A stretch of 64,000 nucleotides of DNA, taken from assembly GCA_033439685.1 (NCBI GenBank), contig JAUEDM010000004.1:1488001-1552000 (forward strand). Reading direction: 5' to 3'. Below, in pieces: positions 20,800 through 31,900 of this stretch (positions within the stretch are counted from its first letter, which is position 1; each line of letters starts with the position of its first letter). The DNA comes from Apodospora peruviana (lineage: Eukaryota > Ascomycota > Sordariomycetes > Sordariales > Lasiosphaeriaceae). Under the pieces are notes generated by a model that was given only the letters and a program-made list of their open reading frames with translations, did no database searches and had not been told where the DNA came from. The translations under genes were made by a program, and so were the position numbers.

Positions 20800-22920
20800 T
20801 CAGTGGTGTCTCGGCTCAGAACTGGAACTGCATAGTAATCCATTGCCGCATTGTGGGTTTGAATTGTCCTTCTCCACGCGGTGAGTATGCTGGGTCATCT
20901 GGCGTCCCGGTCCAGAGTCCAACTGCATAGCAGTCAACTGCCGGACTACAGTTTTGAAACGCCCTTCTCTAGGAGGGGAGTATGCCGGGTCGTCTGGGCC
21001 GATGATGAAAGTGTTAGCTCGCTGCGTCTTGTCCTGGTCCTGGTTGCGCTGCTTGGGCTGGCTGTCCGGTCGTAGCTTCATTCGTGCCTTGAGTGCTTTC
21101 TTGTCTTCCTCAAGGACTTCGTTCATCGCCTTTTCGATCACGGAAATCAGGTTTTTGTAGTCCTCGGTTGCTGTAGCCGGCCACTTGGTCTGTGAGGCTG
21201 TCGATTGGGAAGCCTCCCCTGACGAGGCCGCCGACTGGCGAGTCCTGGCCCTTGTCTGAGAGGATCTGGCTGGAATGGACCTCTTATGGCACGTTCTGCA
21301 CCTCCGTTCCGCCTCGGAGGCGTCCTCGCCCGAGCGACATGTCCACCAGCCACCATGCCGTCGCCAGTGGTCGTACGGCCAGGCGTTGTTCGCATCGTGC
21401 CACTCTTTCTGGGATGGCTTCTTGACGGGCTCATTCTGCTCAGCTGTCATGTCGGTGTGCAGACGTTGAAGGTGAGACATGAAGTCCTCAAATCTTGCTC
21501 GCTGTCCTTCGCCGACCACCTTGACTGTGCCCTTTGCATCCAGAACTGTGAACCAGCTGGGCACCTTGACATGATTGATTATTTTATATGGCATGTCAGG
21601 AGACTTGTCTGGCGTGTCAGGAGAGGACGCCCTATCAAGGCTCGCTTCGTTTGGCCCGACGCATCCGCCAGAGCCCTTTGCTTCCTCTTTCCTGACCGTC
21701 AAGGGTGTTGCCGAATGCCACCACAACTTCATTTTCTCATTTTCTTCGGCTTTCTTGTCGGCTTGAGCTTTCTTGCGAGTTGCTACTGCTATCGTTGTGG
21801 CAGGGTCAAAATCATACAAAAGCTGGTTCTGAACTGTCTGCTTGGCCTGCTTTGCGGTGTCCCTCAACTTTTGGTCTAACTCAGCCAGTTCCAGGTCGAC
21901 CGTCGCTTTCGCCGCCTCTAGGTGATTGAGGAGTTGTTTTTTGACTCGAGCAGCAGCCTCCGTTCCAAACTTATCGGCCAAAGACAAAGTCAAGAGTGAG
22001 ATCTGGGTCTGAAGGTGTAAGGATACTTTGAGCTTCTCATTCGATGCCTCCTGAAGGGCCTCCGAACGGAGTATGTCTTTCTTGGTGAGAGCGGCGTATG
22101 CGCTGGAATCACGCGAGCATGTTTCAACTAAGCCCCAGACGCTGTCCATGTTGAAGCCATCTCCTATGTGCTTTGGAGAAGATTCCTCCAGGTGTTCTCT
22201 GAACTGTCGGTCATCTTCGGTCCTCTCCGGTGGCGGAAAACCTAAAACTCTCTGGAGGTCCACTTGACGCGTGCCGTGAACCCAAATAATGTCACTGGAG
22301 CGGCGAATGCGAGCGAACTCACGAGCATGTGGCCGGTTCCAACCACAGCACCCGCTGTCTATCCTTGGGGAAAGATTAAAATGGGCTTCGCAGAACCCGG
22401 AGTGGGCCGCCTCATTCGGACAGAATGGGCTCTGGCACTTCCCCCAACAAGTCCGCGGTGCCTCCTGGAGTTGTTCCGACACGTTATGAGAAATAGAGTT
22501 CCGTGTCTGGAGCTGCAGTGGATATGGCGCAGGCCTCGCAGCAGATGCCGAAGCATCCTCCGGTACTTTGGACTGAGTTGTAAAGGGCGTCAAACAGCAG
22601 GCGCTGTCTGGCCCGTGGCTATGAGGGCCGACGACGCGACACTTGGATGAGTGGCCGTGATTGTCAGTCTGACACATCGACTTGATTACTATGCCATTTT
22701 CACGGGCTGGCGGTAGCGCAGCATCCGCAGTCGGCAAGCAGATGATTGTGGGTTGGAATTTGGCGTTTGGCGACGCAGGTGAGAGAAGTAATGAGGCTGG
22801 AGGTTCCGGTGAGGTCTCAACGTCGCCAAGACTCTGGCCTAGAGCCGAATCGATACGGTCAAAAGTCCGTGCCTTCATTGCTGTGGTCGCCATGGCAGGC
22901 TTTGAGTCGGCGTGTTCCAT
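20800..22920 (-). CDS. uncharacterised 706-aa protein with Cys/His cluster and coiled coil
   Basis: Not recognised. I chose the ATG at 22920 (MEHADSKPAM); the frame stays open 17 codons further upstream but without an ATG. A cluster CWGKCQSPFCPNEAAHSGFC with a following His (C158, C162, C167, C177, H180) looks like a single zinc-binding unit. Residues about 290-385 are a charged helical region likely to form a coiled coil. Near residue 530 there is a second Cys group (WWTCRSG, then RRCRTCHKR) beside Trp-rich sequence (WPYDHWRRHGGWW). The rest is low-complexity, Ser/Lys/Gln-rich. Odd: the last ~60 residues are encoded by a diverged 95-bp-offset duplication read in two different frames (see findings). 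A transcription or chromatin role would be a guess. Confidence 0.7.
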   Translation of the reverse strand: MEHADSKPAMATTAMKARTFDRIDSALGQSLGDVETSPEPPASLLLSPASPNAKFQPTIICLPTADAALPPARENGIVIKSMCQTDNHGHSSKCRVVGPHSHGPDSACCLTPFTTQSKVPEDASASAARPAPYPLQLQTRNSISHNVSEQLQEAPRTCWGKCQSPFCPNEAAHSGFCEAHFNLSPRIDSGCCGWNRPHAREFARIRRSSDIIWVHGTRQVDLQRVLGFPPPERTEDDRQFREHLEESSPKHIGDGFNMDSVWGLVETCSRDSSAYAALTKKDILRSEALQEASNEKLKVSLHLQTQISLLTLSLADKFGTEAAARVKKQLLNHLEAAKATVDLELAELDQKLRDTAKQAKQTVQNQLLYDFDPATTIAVATRKKAQADKKAEENEKMKLWWHSATPLTVRKEEAKGSGGCVGPNEASLDRASSPDTPDKSPDMPYKIINHVKVPSWFTVLDAKGTVKVVGEGQRARFEDFMSHLQRLHTDMTAEQNEPVKKPSQKEWHDANNAWPYDHWRRHGGWWTCRSGEDASEAERRCRTCHKRSIPARSSQTRARTRQSAASSGEASQSTASQTKWPATATEDYKNLISVIEKAMNEVLEEDKKALKARMKLRPDSQPKQRNQDQDKTQRANTFIIGPDDPAYSPPREGRFKTVVRQLTAMQLDSGPGRQMTQHTHRVEKDNSNPQCGNGLLCSSSSEPRHH
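20826..20997 (-). repeat. diverged tandem duplication at the 3' end of the 706-aa gene
   Basis: Two 77-bp copies, 20826-20902 and 20921-20997, align without gaps at 58 of 77 positions (my hand count). The offset is 95 bp, not a multiple of three, so the copies are read in different frames. Confidence 0.8.
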
Positions 22921-23812
22921 GATGACGTGAAAGCCGTGAAGGCGGGATGTTGCCAGTCGGCTCGGACGCACGTCGGCAACCTCAAAAAGTGTTCGGTACT
23001 AGGCGAAAACACTAGAGTTCTAGTTGACTGGCTGGCTTGCGCAGCCGATTTTCTTTTTGAGTGGAAGTGAAAGAATTGGGTGGCTTGTGGGCGCGCGCAA
23101 ACAGGTCTTGGGAGCGCAGCAAGTCGGTAGAATGTGTTTTGATTTCTGGCGCTCGAGACCCTTTAGCGAAAGATGTGGTAAGAAGTAATGGATTACGGCT
23201 GGTCGCATGCGGGAGGGGAGAGGTAAAAGGAGAGACGAGGTGAGGCGAAGAGGGAGTCGTGGTCTGGTCTAGTCTGGTATGTTCTAGTCGGGTGAGCATT
23301 CATCTCAGAATGCCTTCACCGTCCCGGCATCGGGACCCCTCGTCCACAGGAGGCCCCATCAGTTAGACGCGGACTGACATCACTTGGGTCACTGGGGACC
23401 TGGGGTTGCTGACTTGCTGTCACCGAAGGCGGGGCCCCGAGCCAAAGCCAACATCAGACGGAAGGTGCGCCTCAGAGTTATGATCGCGATCTCAGATCCT
23501 CTCCGACCACATCGTTCCATCTTCGAGAAGGCACGACCTAGTGCACCCTGCCTACCTTATGCAAAAAGAAGAAGCAGTCCCGGTTCGGCTCCCGTCGGCT
23601 CCAGGGAACGACACTGCAGGTGAAATTGGAATATCCCGTCTGATCTTGTTTCTTCAATCCCATCGCGACAACCTAGAACCTACTGTAGGTACCGACCGAC
23701 CCTTTGCATTCACCTTTCACCTGACCTTCATATTCCACATTTCACCTTGGCAGTCGAGGCCGACAGTTATACCACAACCGCTTACAAAACTTGGGGGAAT
23801 CCTCCGAAAGAA
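22921..23812. other. intergenic between two minus-strand genes
   Basis: This is the 5' flank of the 706-aa gene and the 3' flank of IRC3. Small ORFs at 23012-23299 (minus) and 23384-23623 (plus) lack motifs. Confidence 0.5.
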
Positions 23813-25832
23813 TCAACCCAGGACTGGGCCAACAGAGACGATCTCGCGGAGCTTGCGTTCCTGCTCCTTCTCGGCAGCGAGATCCAACCTGGCCCTCCTC
23901 TTTCTTTCGGCTTCCATGTCTGAGAATCTGCCTTTGGCCCCGTGCTTGAGCTTCACGATCATATCAGTTGCCTGCCCTTTGGTGATATTATCCGCCTCAA
24001 TAGGGTCACCCTTGCCTCTGAGTTTGTTCAGGAACATCAGCTGCCCAGGCGTCGGTGGTCCATCTCGCCATTTCATCCGCCTGGATATGTAGGGAAATGG
24101 AAAGACTTCTGCGGCGTATTTGTCGCAACCATGGACGGCGTTCGCAAAGCTTGTCGCTGTCAAGAGCTCTCGTGGACGCGCAAACGGCGATTTCGACATG
24201 CCTGGAGTTAGCGCCCGTACTTCCCAGGCCTTGAACTGGGGCATATCCGACTCTTCGTCTTCGACCTGGTCCAGCCTTATGAACGTCCCAGTGGGGCCAG
24301 CAAGGACATGGCGATTCACTCCAACCCGGACCCACGCGTACTGACTGATGGAACGAATATGCTGTTCGGTCGACGTATCCGAGATCAGGTCAAGTACAGA
24401 GTCGTAGTCGGTAAACATGACTTTCTGTGGTCGTCCAGCCTGCGCCATGACAGGGGGGGTTTGGTCCACCATCTTATCCTTCACCTTTTTACTTTCACGT
24501 AACTCTCTCATACTCTCAACCGAGGCTTCACTGACGAGTTCGCTAGGATCGAGCCCAAACAGCGTGGGCGTCGAAACGATGCCGGTCTCCAGGCTTGACA
24601 CCATGTCAATGACGTGGCAATTCTCCTTTCCGGGGTATAGTCTCATTCCCCGACCGATCATCTGGACGAGGAGGTTCCTGGACTTTGTTGGTCTTGCCAG
24701 GAGCACACAGTCGATATTCGGTATATCGGTGCCTTCGGCGAACACACCACAGTTGACGAGCACCCGAAACTCGCCTTTCTTGAAGGCATCCAGAAGAGCG
24801 GACCTTTCGCGCACAGGCGTGTCGCCAGTCACAAATCGAGCATCAATTCCGTAATGGCGAAATCTCTGCGTCATCGATCTCACATGTTTGATATCCACGC
24901 AAAAGACCAAGGTCGACTTCCTCCCGGCGGCTTTTGCATGCCATGCGCGAATGGCAATGTCGTTGACCTCATCCGTGTTAACCGCCCGAGATAGGGACGC
25001 CGTGTCAAACTCGCCGCTGCCTCCTGTCCCCTGAGTCTTCACCTTGGACAGGTCTGCAGTTGACTTAACCGTTGTGAATATGACGTTGGAGAGCCAGTTT
25101 TCCCCAATCATGTCGACATAGTCCTTGTGGTAGACGATCTCGTCGATAGCAGCGCCAAGTCTGAGGCCATCAAAGCGAGAGAAGGTGGCCGACACACCGA
25201 CCAGATGCGGCGAATCCGACTGTTTGGCTCCTAGACCCAAGTGACTGAGAATCTTTAGATAGCCAGGGGCCACAATATGGTGAGCCTCATCAACTAGGAC
25301 CAGCTTGAACCTGGCAGGATCGAACTTGAGCAGCCGGTCCTGGGATGTGATGCTTTGGAGGCTAGCAATGGTAATGTCAGCAGCGCCCGAGGCAGACAGC
25401 TTGCCCATCTCGACCTCGATGATCTTATCTGGGTAGGCTTCTGCACAGTGGCGGGCAGCCTGCTCGACAAGCTCTCTCCTGTGCGCTATGACAAGGGTCT
25501 GCGTTGCAGTATTGGACAGTGGTTTAACCCGACTGATGAGCTGGGTGAATATGACCTGTCTGCACGGGTTAGGGAACTGGCTTGGCGAAGACTTGGTAAA
25601 AACAGAGGGGCCTTACCGTTTTGCCGCTCCCAGTAGCCAAAGAGATACCGAGACGTTTCTGACCTCTTTCCAGCGAGGACAAGACCGCCTGAATGCATTC
25701 TTCCTGGTAGTTACGAAGACGCACTCCAGTCGCGAGCAATTTGGCCGCAGTGGAGAAAAGCCTGGGCCCACAGACCTTTGGCAATGCTGTCAGCCTCTTC
25801 ATGGGGGTTATCCTACTAGACCTAGACGTCAT
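23813..25832 (-). CDS. IRC3: mitochondrial DEAD/DEAH helicase Irc3-like
   Basis: Two exons, 25832-25617 and 25555-23813; the intron splits the gene just after motif I. The product is 652 aa. The N-terminus is basic and Ser-rich with few acidic residues (MTSRSSRITPMKRLTALPKV), a likely mitochondrial presequence. Helicase motifs in order: Q-region VRLRNYQEECIQAVL, motif I ATGSGKT (about 66-72), motif II VLVDEAHHIVAPGY, motif III VGVSATFSRFDG, then the second lobe with STLVFCVDIKHV, RVLVNCGVFAEGTDIPNID and motif VI QMIGRGMRLYPGK. Known of the family: yeast Irc3 is a double-strand DNA-dependent ATPase that helps maintain mitochondrial DNA. The ~250-residue C-terminal extension is typical of Irc3 proteins. 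The gene shares a ~526-bp upstream interval with the divergent RRN5. Confidence 0.9.
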
Positions 25833-26358
25833 TGCCCTCTTTTTTTCATTATCATTCCATGTCGGTTTTGATGTCGATTGATGGTGCCGCTAGACACGCA
25901 ACTTGCTTGAGAGTTGAGATTCCTCGATGGTCGTTGGAAAAAAAAGCCTTGAACATTCCCCGGGAATGACCAGGGATTGCGTTCAGCCCTGTGGTCACTG
26001 GCCAGCAAGGTCCCTACTTCGCTGTGATTGGCTCGAAGCCCTCATGGGTCCGGCGCTGTGGTCCAAACTCCACGCTACCTTAGCGTACCAGGCTTGGATT
26101 GGCACAATAACGCGCCGTCTAATTCTTATCGATATCCTTCACCGAATACCTTAGCTTGGGGAAAGTTTATGAACGAGTTCTCATAAAATAGAAAGCGATT
26201 ATTCTGCACATCCATTTCTGGGGTTGACTTCGTTGTCATGAGCACTTCATCAGTAAACCCAAGTTAGGCATATACTGTCCAGTGCCTGCCATGTTTTTTT
26301 ATGTCGGGTCTTTCGAGGTACTGATTGACAAAGACATAGTCGAGACGAAAGCGCCGGC
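25833..26358. promoter_or_regulatory. divergent intergenic region between IRC3 and RRN5
   Basis: 526 bp separate the two start codons, so this interval must hold both promoters. No specific site is recognised. Confidence 0.5.
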
Positions 26359-28578
26359 ATGGACTACCGACACTTGGACGGGCGGCCAGGCGGCCACGGT
26401 GAGCAAGAGACTCACTGCTCCATCACACCAAACACAGAGCAAGAAGACCCAGAGTTGCCGAGAATTATGAGAGGCGAGCCGGAAGCGAATTTTAGCGATT
26501 CCGTACCGATACCAATACCACTACCGCTAGATAGGGTTTCACCCGACACGCATTTCTACGAGCAAGAGAGCCGTAGTCAACACAACTCCAGGGGGGAAAT
26601 GACTGAGCAAGAGCAAGAACACGCCAAACTGATGAGCATTCTGAAATCCAAGCCAGAAGAGAATCTAAGCAATGATCCATCGTCGCCAGACTATCTACCT
26701 CGGCCGCCACGTGATGATGTCGAGTCGATCGGCAGTAATTACAGCCCGTCAATAAAAAGCGACGACGATAACGATGATGATGACGAAGCAAATGATGCTC
26801 TCCACTTGACGGTACCGCATCGCCTTGATGCTGCGTCACTGGTGTCATCCCAATGGTCACCACGGAAGCGGCCGCGAGGTCTTTCGCTCCCCGACGGGGC
26901 CCGTCCCTTCAAGCGCGCTAGGGGCGCTTTCAGCCGCGAGTACGTGAACTTGCTGAACCGGGATATCCAGGACGCGGCGATGCGATTCGTGCCGCACGAC
27001 GGTCCCGCACTCCCGCCGTCCCAGGTTGGTCTCACCTGCTGGACGGTAGCAGAGAAGGAGCTATTTTTCGAGGCCCTGGCGCGGCTTGATCCTCGCGATG
27101 CCGCCGGCATCGCCGCCAGGATCGAGTCAAAAAGCGAGTTTGAGGTGGCGCAGTATCTGAGGCTTCTCCAAGACTCGGCGGCCGCGAAGAAGCTGAAGAA
27201 GGATAGGGGACGTCCTAAGGATCAGGTCTTGCCGGCTGATTTTCCTGCCGCTGTGGAGCTGAGCCAGGCTTGTTGTAATGCGTTGGAGGAGGCGGCGGAC
27301 TCGGTATCGGTTCGGCAAGAGACGTACGAGGAGAGTTTGGAGAGGAAGCGCTGGGGTGACGACAGTTGGCTTGTGACGCTGGCGAATTATGCCGAAATTG
27401 AACAGACTGAGCCGCCGAAGATGAAATCGGCGGGTCTGTTTAGATTGAAGAACTGGCTGGTGCTGTCGGATCTCGTGTTTATGAATGCGAATTTTCCCGA
27501 GAATAACTGGACGAGCATCTCGGCTGAGGAACCTGCTATACGAGCCACGGCTCTGGAAGACTTTTACTCTCTGGTTGTATCCATCACCAAGCGGCTTGTC
27601 GCGGCCACCATCTACGCCAGCGAGTCGCGCATCCGTTCACAGTCGGCGAGCAAGAGAGTATGGCGCCAGGATGTGCAAGCCGCTGCTCTCTCGATAGGAC
27701 TGCCGATTAATAGCTGCAGGTTCTGGGCCGGAGCTGCTCGGCGGTTGAGGTTGGATATCTACGATGACGACTTGTCGACCGTGGATGAGGATGGGCAGCT
27801 GGAACCGATGTCGTATGATGCTGTGGAGGCGGAACTACTTGGGTTCGGCGGCGGCAATGAACCAGCACCACCAACCACATCACCACCACTGCCAGAGGAT
27901 GATGAAGACAACGATGAGAAAGAAAAACAACAAGTCGAAGAATACGAAGACAAAGGAGAGCAAGAAGACGAGCTTGAGACCGATCAAGAACAGCCCGAGC
28001 CCCGAAACAACAACGACTTGTACGAAAAAGCCCAGGTCAAGCGAGAATTCGACGAGTTTATCGAGAGTGCTCGATTTGTTGTTCCGAGAAGGGACTGGAA
28101 ACCGATCCTGAGGCGTATTCAGCTCGCCCACAGGCAAGAAGCTTACGCGAGCGAGCTGGATGGCCGTGCTTCCAGGCTAGAGGAACGGGCGATGTGGAAG
28201 ATGGTGAGGAAACCACCGCCACCTACGCCGAGTACTCGGGAAGGGAAGAAGGTGAAGTTGGAAGATTTGTCGTCACCACCGCCGCTCAAGAGGGTGAAGG
28301 AGACTGTGGAGGATTTTTATGCGTATTATAACGACCCGGATGGTGGTGATGGTGGGTGGAAGGCGGTTGGAGCAACGGGGGATGGTGCTGGTGGGTTTTA
28401 TGATGATGGTGGTGGTAATGTTGCTCCGAGTAACTGGGAGATGGACTGGTTGGCGATGAAGGAGGAAGAGGCAAGACAAGAGATGGAGGATGATATCGGC
28501 AGTGGGGAAGGAAGGGAAAGCAGTGGGGAAGGGAGTAGTGGTGAGGGTGAGATGATAGGTGATGATGTTAGTCGGTAG
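26359..28578 (+). CDS. RRN5: RNA polymerase I upstream activating factor subunit Rrn5-like
   Basis: 739 aa from the ATG at 26359. The N-terminal 200 residues are acidic and low-complexity with a basic patch (SPRKRPRG, then RPFKRARGA, about 167-190) that may be a nuclear signal. A SANT/Myb-like domain follows at about 226-272 (CWTVAEKELFFEALARLDP, then IAARIESKSEFEVAQYLRLL), the hallmark of Rrn5. A helical region (about 350-470) and an acidic Glu-rich segment complete it. Known of the family: Rrn5 is part of the UAF complex that binds the rDNA promoter and recruits core factor and RNA polymerase I. A GTGAGC just after codon 14 (26399), with CACAG acceptors ~45 nt on, could be a real 5' intron, so the extreme N-terminus is uncertain. 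The gene ends 345 bp from the convergent 1310-aa gene. Confidence 0.8.
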   Translation: MDYRHLDGRPGGHGEQETHCSITPNTEQEDPELPRIMRGEPEANFSDSVPIPIPLPLDRVSPDTHFYEQESRSQHNSRGEMTEQEQEHAKLMSILKSKPEENLSNDPSSPDYLPRPPRDDVESIGSNYSPSIKSDDDNDDDDEANDALHLTVPHRLDAASLVSSQWSPRKRPRGLSLPDGARPFKRARGAFSREYVNLLNRDIQDAAMRFVPHDGPALPPSQVGLTCWTVAEKELFFEALARLDPRDAAGIAARIESKSEFEVAQYLRLLQDSAAAKKLKKDRGRPKDQVLPADFPAAVELSQACCNALEEAADSVSVRQETYEESLERKRWGDDSWLVTLANYAEIEQTEPPKMKSAGLFRLKNWLVLSDLVFMNANFPENNWTSISAEEPAIRATALEDFYSLVVSITKRLVAATIYASESRIRSQSASKRVWRQDVQAAALSIGLPINSCRFWAGAARRLRLDIYDDDLSTVDEDGQLEPMSYDAVEAELLGFGGGNEPAPPTTSPPLPEDDEDNDEKEKQQVEEYEDKGEQEDELETDQEQPEPRNNNDLYEKAQVKREFDEFIESARFVVPRRDWKPILRRIQLAHRQEAYASELDGRASRLEERAMWKMVRKPPPPTPSTREGKKVKLEDLSSPPPLKRVKETVEDFYAYYNDPDGGDGGWKAVGATGDGAGGFYDDGGGNVAPSNWEMDWLAMKEEEARQEMEDDIGSGEGRESSGEGSSGEGEMIGDDVSR

Positions 28579-28922
28579 TATGGTGTTACACTGAACTGGA
28601 GGAAGAAGGTACAGATTGATACTCCCTTTCTCATTAGAGAACAAATTTCGAGTAATCCATGATCATTAGGTACTAACCCACCATATGGCTTTTTGTCTGG
28701 ATGAGACTAGCCTGCTCACAACCCATTTCAGTCCCCCTCTTCTTCGACGCTTCGATGTTCGTGTTGGAAAGTTCTGGTAACCGACTTTCTACAGTTACCA
28801 GCCACAAGTTTATACCGGCCCGTTGTCAGATTTCCAGACCACGACATAGTTCTCGAGGTCTTGTTTACCTGCCTTAGTCGAATGATTGACAGGGGCATAA
28901 ACAGATTCTCCTAATCGACCAC
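28579..28922. other. convergent 3' intergenic region
   Basis: 344 bp between the stop codons of two converging genes. It presumably holds both polyadenylation regions; nothing else is seen. Confidence 0.5.
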
Positions 28923-31900
28923 TCACTCAGCAACTCCACTCCCAAAAATGATATCCCTCCTCGTCTTTCTCTCCCACACAATCTCTCCATCTTCTAGTTT
29001 ACTAGCCCTCTTCTTCCCTTCTCTGGTAGTCACATCCTCACCCTGTGCCTCGCCCTCACCCTGTGCCTCGCCCTCACCTTCGGTAGTACCACTGCCAGTG
29101 CCCGCATCAGGCGCCGCCACAGTGACCACCATTCTCTTGAAATACAGAATCCGGTGCTGCGGGATAAACTCCTCATCGGTCTGCTCGCTCTTCCACGTGT
29201 CGAGCGCTCGTTCACGTGCACCCAGGAACCGGTCCTCGTAGCCGACAATGTACTCACTACTATCAAGCTCCGGGTCCCAGCGGATGCGATTGATAACGTC
29301 TGCGGCGGTGCGGAACTTTTGGCCTGGCGGGAGGATGGGTAGCGCTTTCTTCTCTTCCTTCTTACCGCGCTGCTTTTTTTTACCCCGCTTTGCTTTTTTC
29401 GCTGCTGCTTCCTCCTCTTGGACATCGTAGTCCTCCTCTTCGGTTTCTTCTTCGTCCTCGTCGTCATCGGACTCGTCTGCATCATCGCCGGGCGTGTATT
29501 CGCCCCATTCTCTCGCGTCGACTGTTAATGACGGCGGCAGGGACCCCCGATTTACCATGCTCGCGCCCATCCAGCAGCTCCTGGCGTCGAAATATTTCTC
29601 ATCGCCGCGCATCTGCTCCTCGAAGCGGCGCAGGGCGGTCTGGAGCGCGCCGGACGCGACCTTGAGCTCCTCTTTTGACAGACTCTCGTCGAGTTTATCC
29701 AGGCCGATTATATAGCAGCCTTGGTAATCTCGGGCCTCTTCGTCATCGTTACCTGCGGTAACTTGTTCTTGTTCGACGAATCGCGCCGGCCACATGCGTG
29801 CGTACACGCCTGGTGCGCGACGGTTCATGTCGACCAGCAGCATGACGCAGCGGCTCTCGAGCCAGCCGACGAATTGCCGTCCCCTGGAAGGGGAGAGGCC
29901 CCAGTACTGCACGTCGATCTTGACGTAGCTCTTGTAGGCGGACAGAAAATATGTGGCGGCGCCAACCTTGGAGGATATGTCGGCAGCAGCGGTGGCAGTG
30001 GTATTAGAAGCAGGGCTACCGCCATCAAGGAATGATGTCCAGGTCATTGCAGTATTAGATTCTGCAGTGGTTAGAAGCGCGCTGGCACGTTTGAATTCCT
30101 CTGCGATCGTGCGAGTAGACGGGACGGAGGCCGCTTGGCTGGTGTTGAGAGACGGGGGGTAGTAACCGAGAATGGCGAGCGGTTCGCGCGTCGTCGACCG
30201 TGTGTAGGGAAGCTTGCTGCCATGCTTGTGGAAGAGCGGGTCGAAGACGAGTTGGCGCTGCCAGTCGAAGGTAGCGTAGTGGTTGAAGAAGGTGGTCAGG
30301 AGGTCGGGGATGGATGGAGCGGTCCTCGATTCTCGCACCAATAACAACTTGTGGACGCGGGCAAGCAGGAGAGATATTTGGATTCCGCCTAGAAACCCAA
30401 ATTTGGCCGAGTAGATGCCGCGGGACTTGGCCCACGTCTTGATGAAACGGTGGGCGAGGCGGAACGAGGCGAGATCGGGGATCGAGCGGCGGAGGTAGTC
30501 GGCGTCGCGGACGGCCTTCAGCTTGGAGAGGGCCTGCGCAGAGAGGGACCAGACGGGGTCAGACGCTGGGGTGCTGAGCACGTCGGGCCAGCGCTGCGCG
30601 ATGCCTGCGGCCGGGCAGTACTGCAGGTCCATATTAATGCCTAGGACTTCTAATTCGAGCATGAGGCCCGAGTTGGCGTTGACGCGCCGTAGGACTCTGA
30701 GGCTGCCCTGGGAGGCTACTGCTGCCTTTTTGAGTCGTTGAGTGGCGAGGGAAAAGAAGGTGTTGGAGCTGAAGGGGCCGATGCAGAGGACGTCGATGTC
30801 GGAGGCGGATGTCCAGACGTCAAGGGCGTAGGAGCCAACTGGTACGATGACGACTTGTTGCTGGCCCGTCGTGTTGCTCTTGTTCTCCAAGAGGACTTTC
30901 TTCAGTAGGTCGAATGCTATCTTCCTCTTGTCGACCTCCTCATTGCTCGGCAAAACACCAAGGCTGGAAAGACATTCATTCACGCTTCCTGGTGCAGAGA
31001 GACTCGCAGGAGCCTTGGTCAGGTGCACCGGTACGACAAGGAAGCTGACGTCTTCCGAGTATTTGTGCTTTTTCTCTTCCTCCTCGGTTGAAACAATCTT
31101 CATAGCGCAACGAACTCCCCAATGGTCACTAGCATACGTCGCATCAGGTAGATCAGAAGTCTGATTTCTGCGGAAGCCAAACTTGTTGAAGTCACGGATC
31201 TCCAACAGCCCCTGCCCGCGGACGAGGATGCGATCGAATCTCTGCGGCCGCATGTTGAAGCCGGTGCCAACCACTGCTGCCGCTAATGGGTTTCTAATGG
31301 GGTCGTATGTAGCCCCTTGTTCGCCTTCAAACACCTCATCATCTTCGTAGTCAGCAGCATCGAAGCTGTAGTCCGACACATCGCCAGTCTCGGCGCGCGT
31401 CACCGTCCAAGCATCGACAAGTCCGGCGTCAGCAAACACTTGGTCGAACGACTTGAGGTAACCCGCCGTCGAAGCGGATATGCTCTTCTTCTTGAGCGCT
31501 GCGTCAATAGTGTACGATGACGTTGAGATGTTGGTATCGCCGGCGACGATCCACGGATTCTGAGGGTAGGTCTCGGACAGGTACTTCAGAAGCATCTGGA
31601 TCTCGACCTTCTTGGCCGCGACCGCACCGTCCGCCAGACCGTGGGTGAGATGGACAGATGCGAGAACAGTCGTAAACACGTTTCCGCCCACCCCATCCCT
31701 AAACTTGGCAACCACCGATCCCTTGTGCTTCCGGTGGAACGACACAAACTCCCAGTCGAAAGCGAAGTTGGCGAGGATGACGATATTCAGCAGACTGGGA
31801 AGAGGCTCGACGTCGGGTTGATCGGGCGGCCCGTGAGAGACGTAGGGGTAACACTCGCGCACGAGGCCGTCGTGGAGGAGGTAGGACAGAAACGAGTCGG

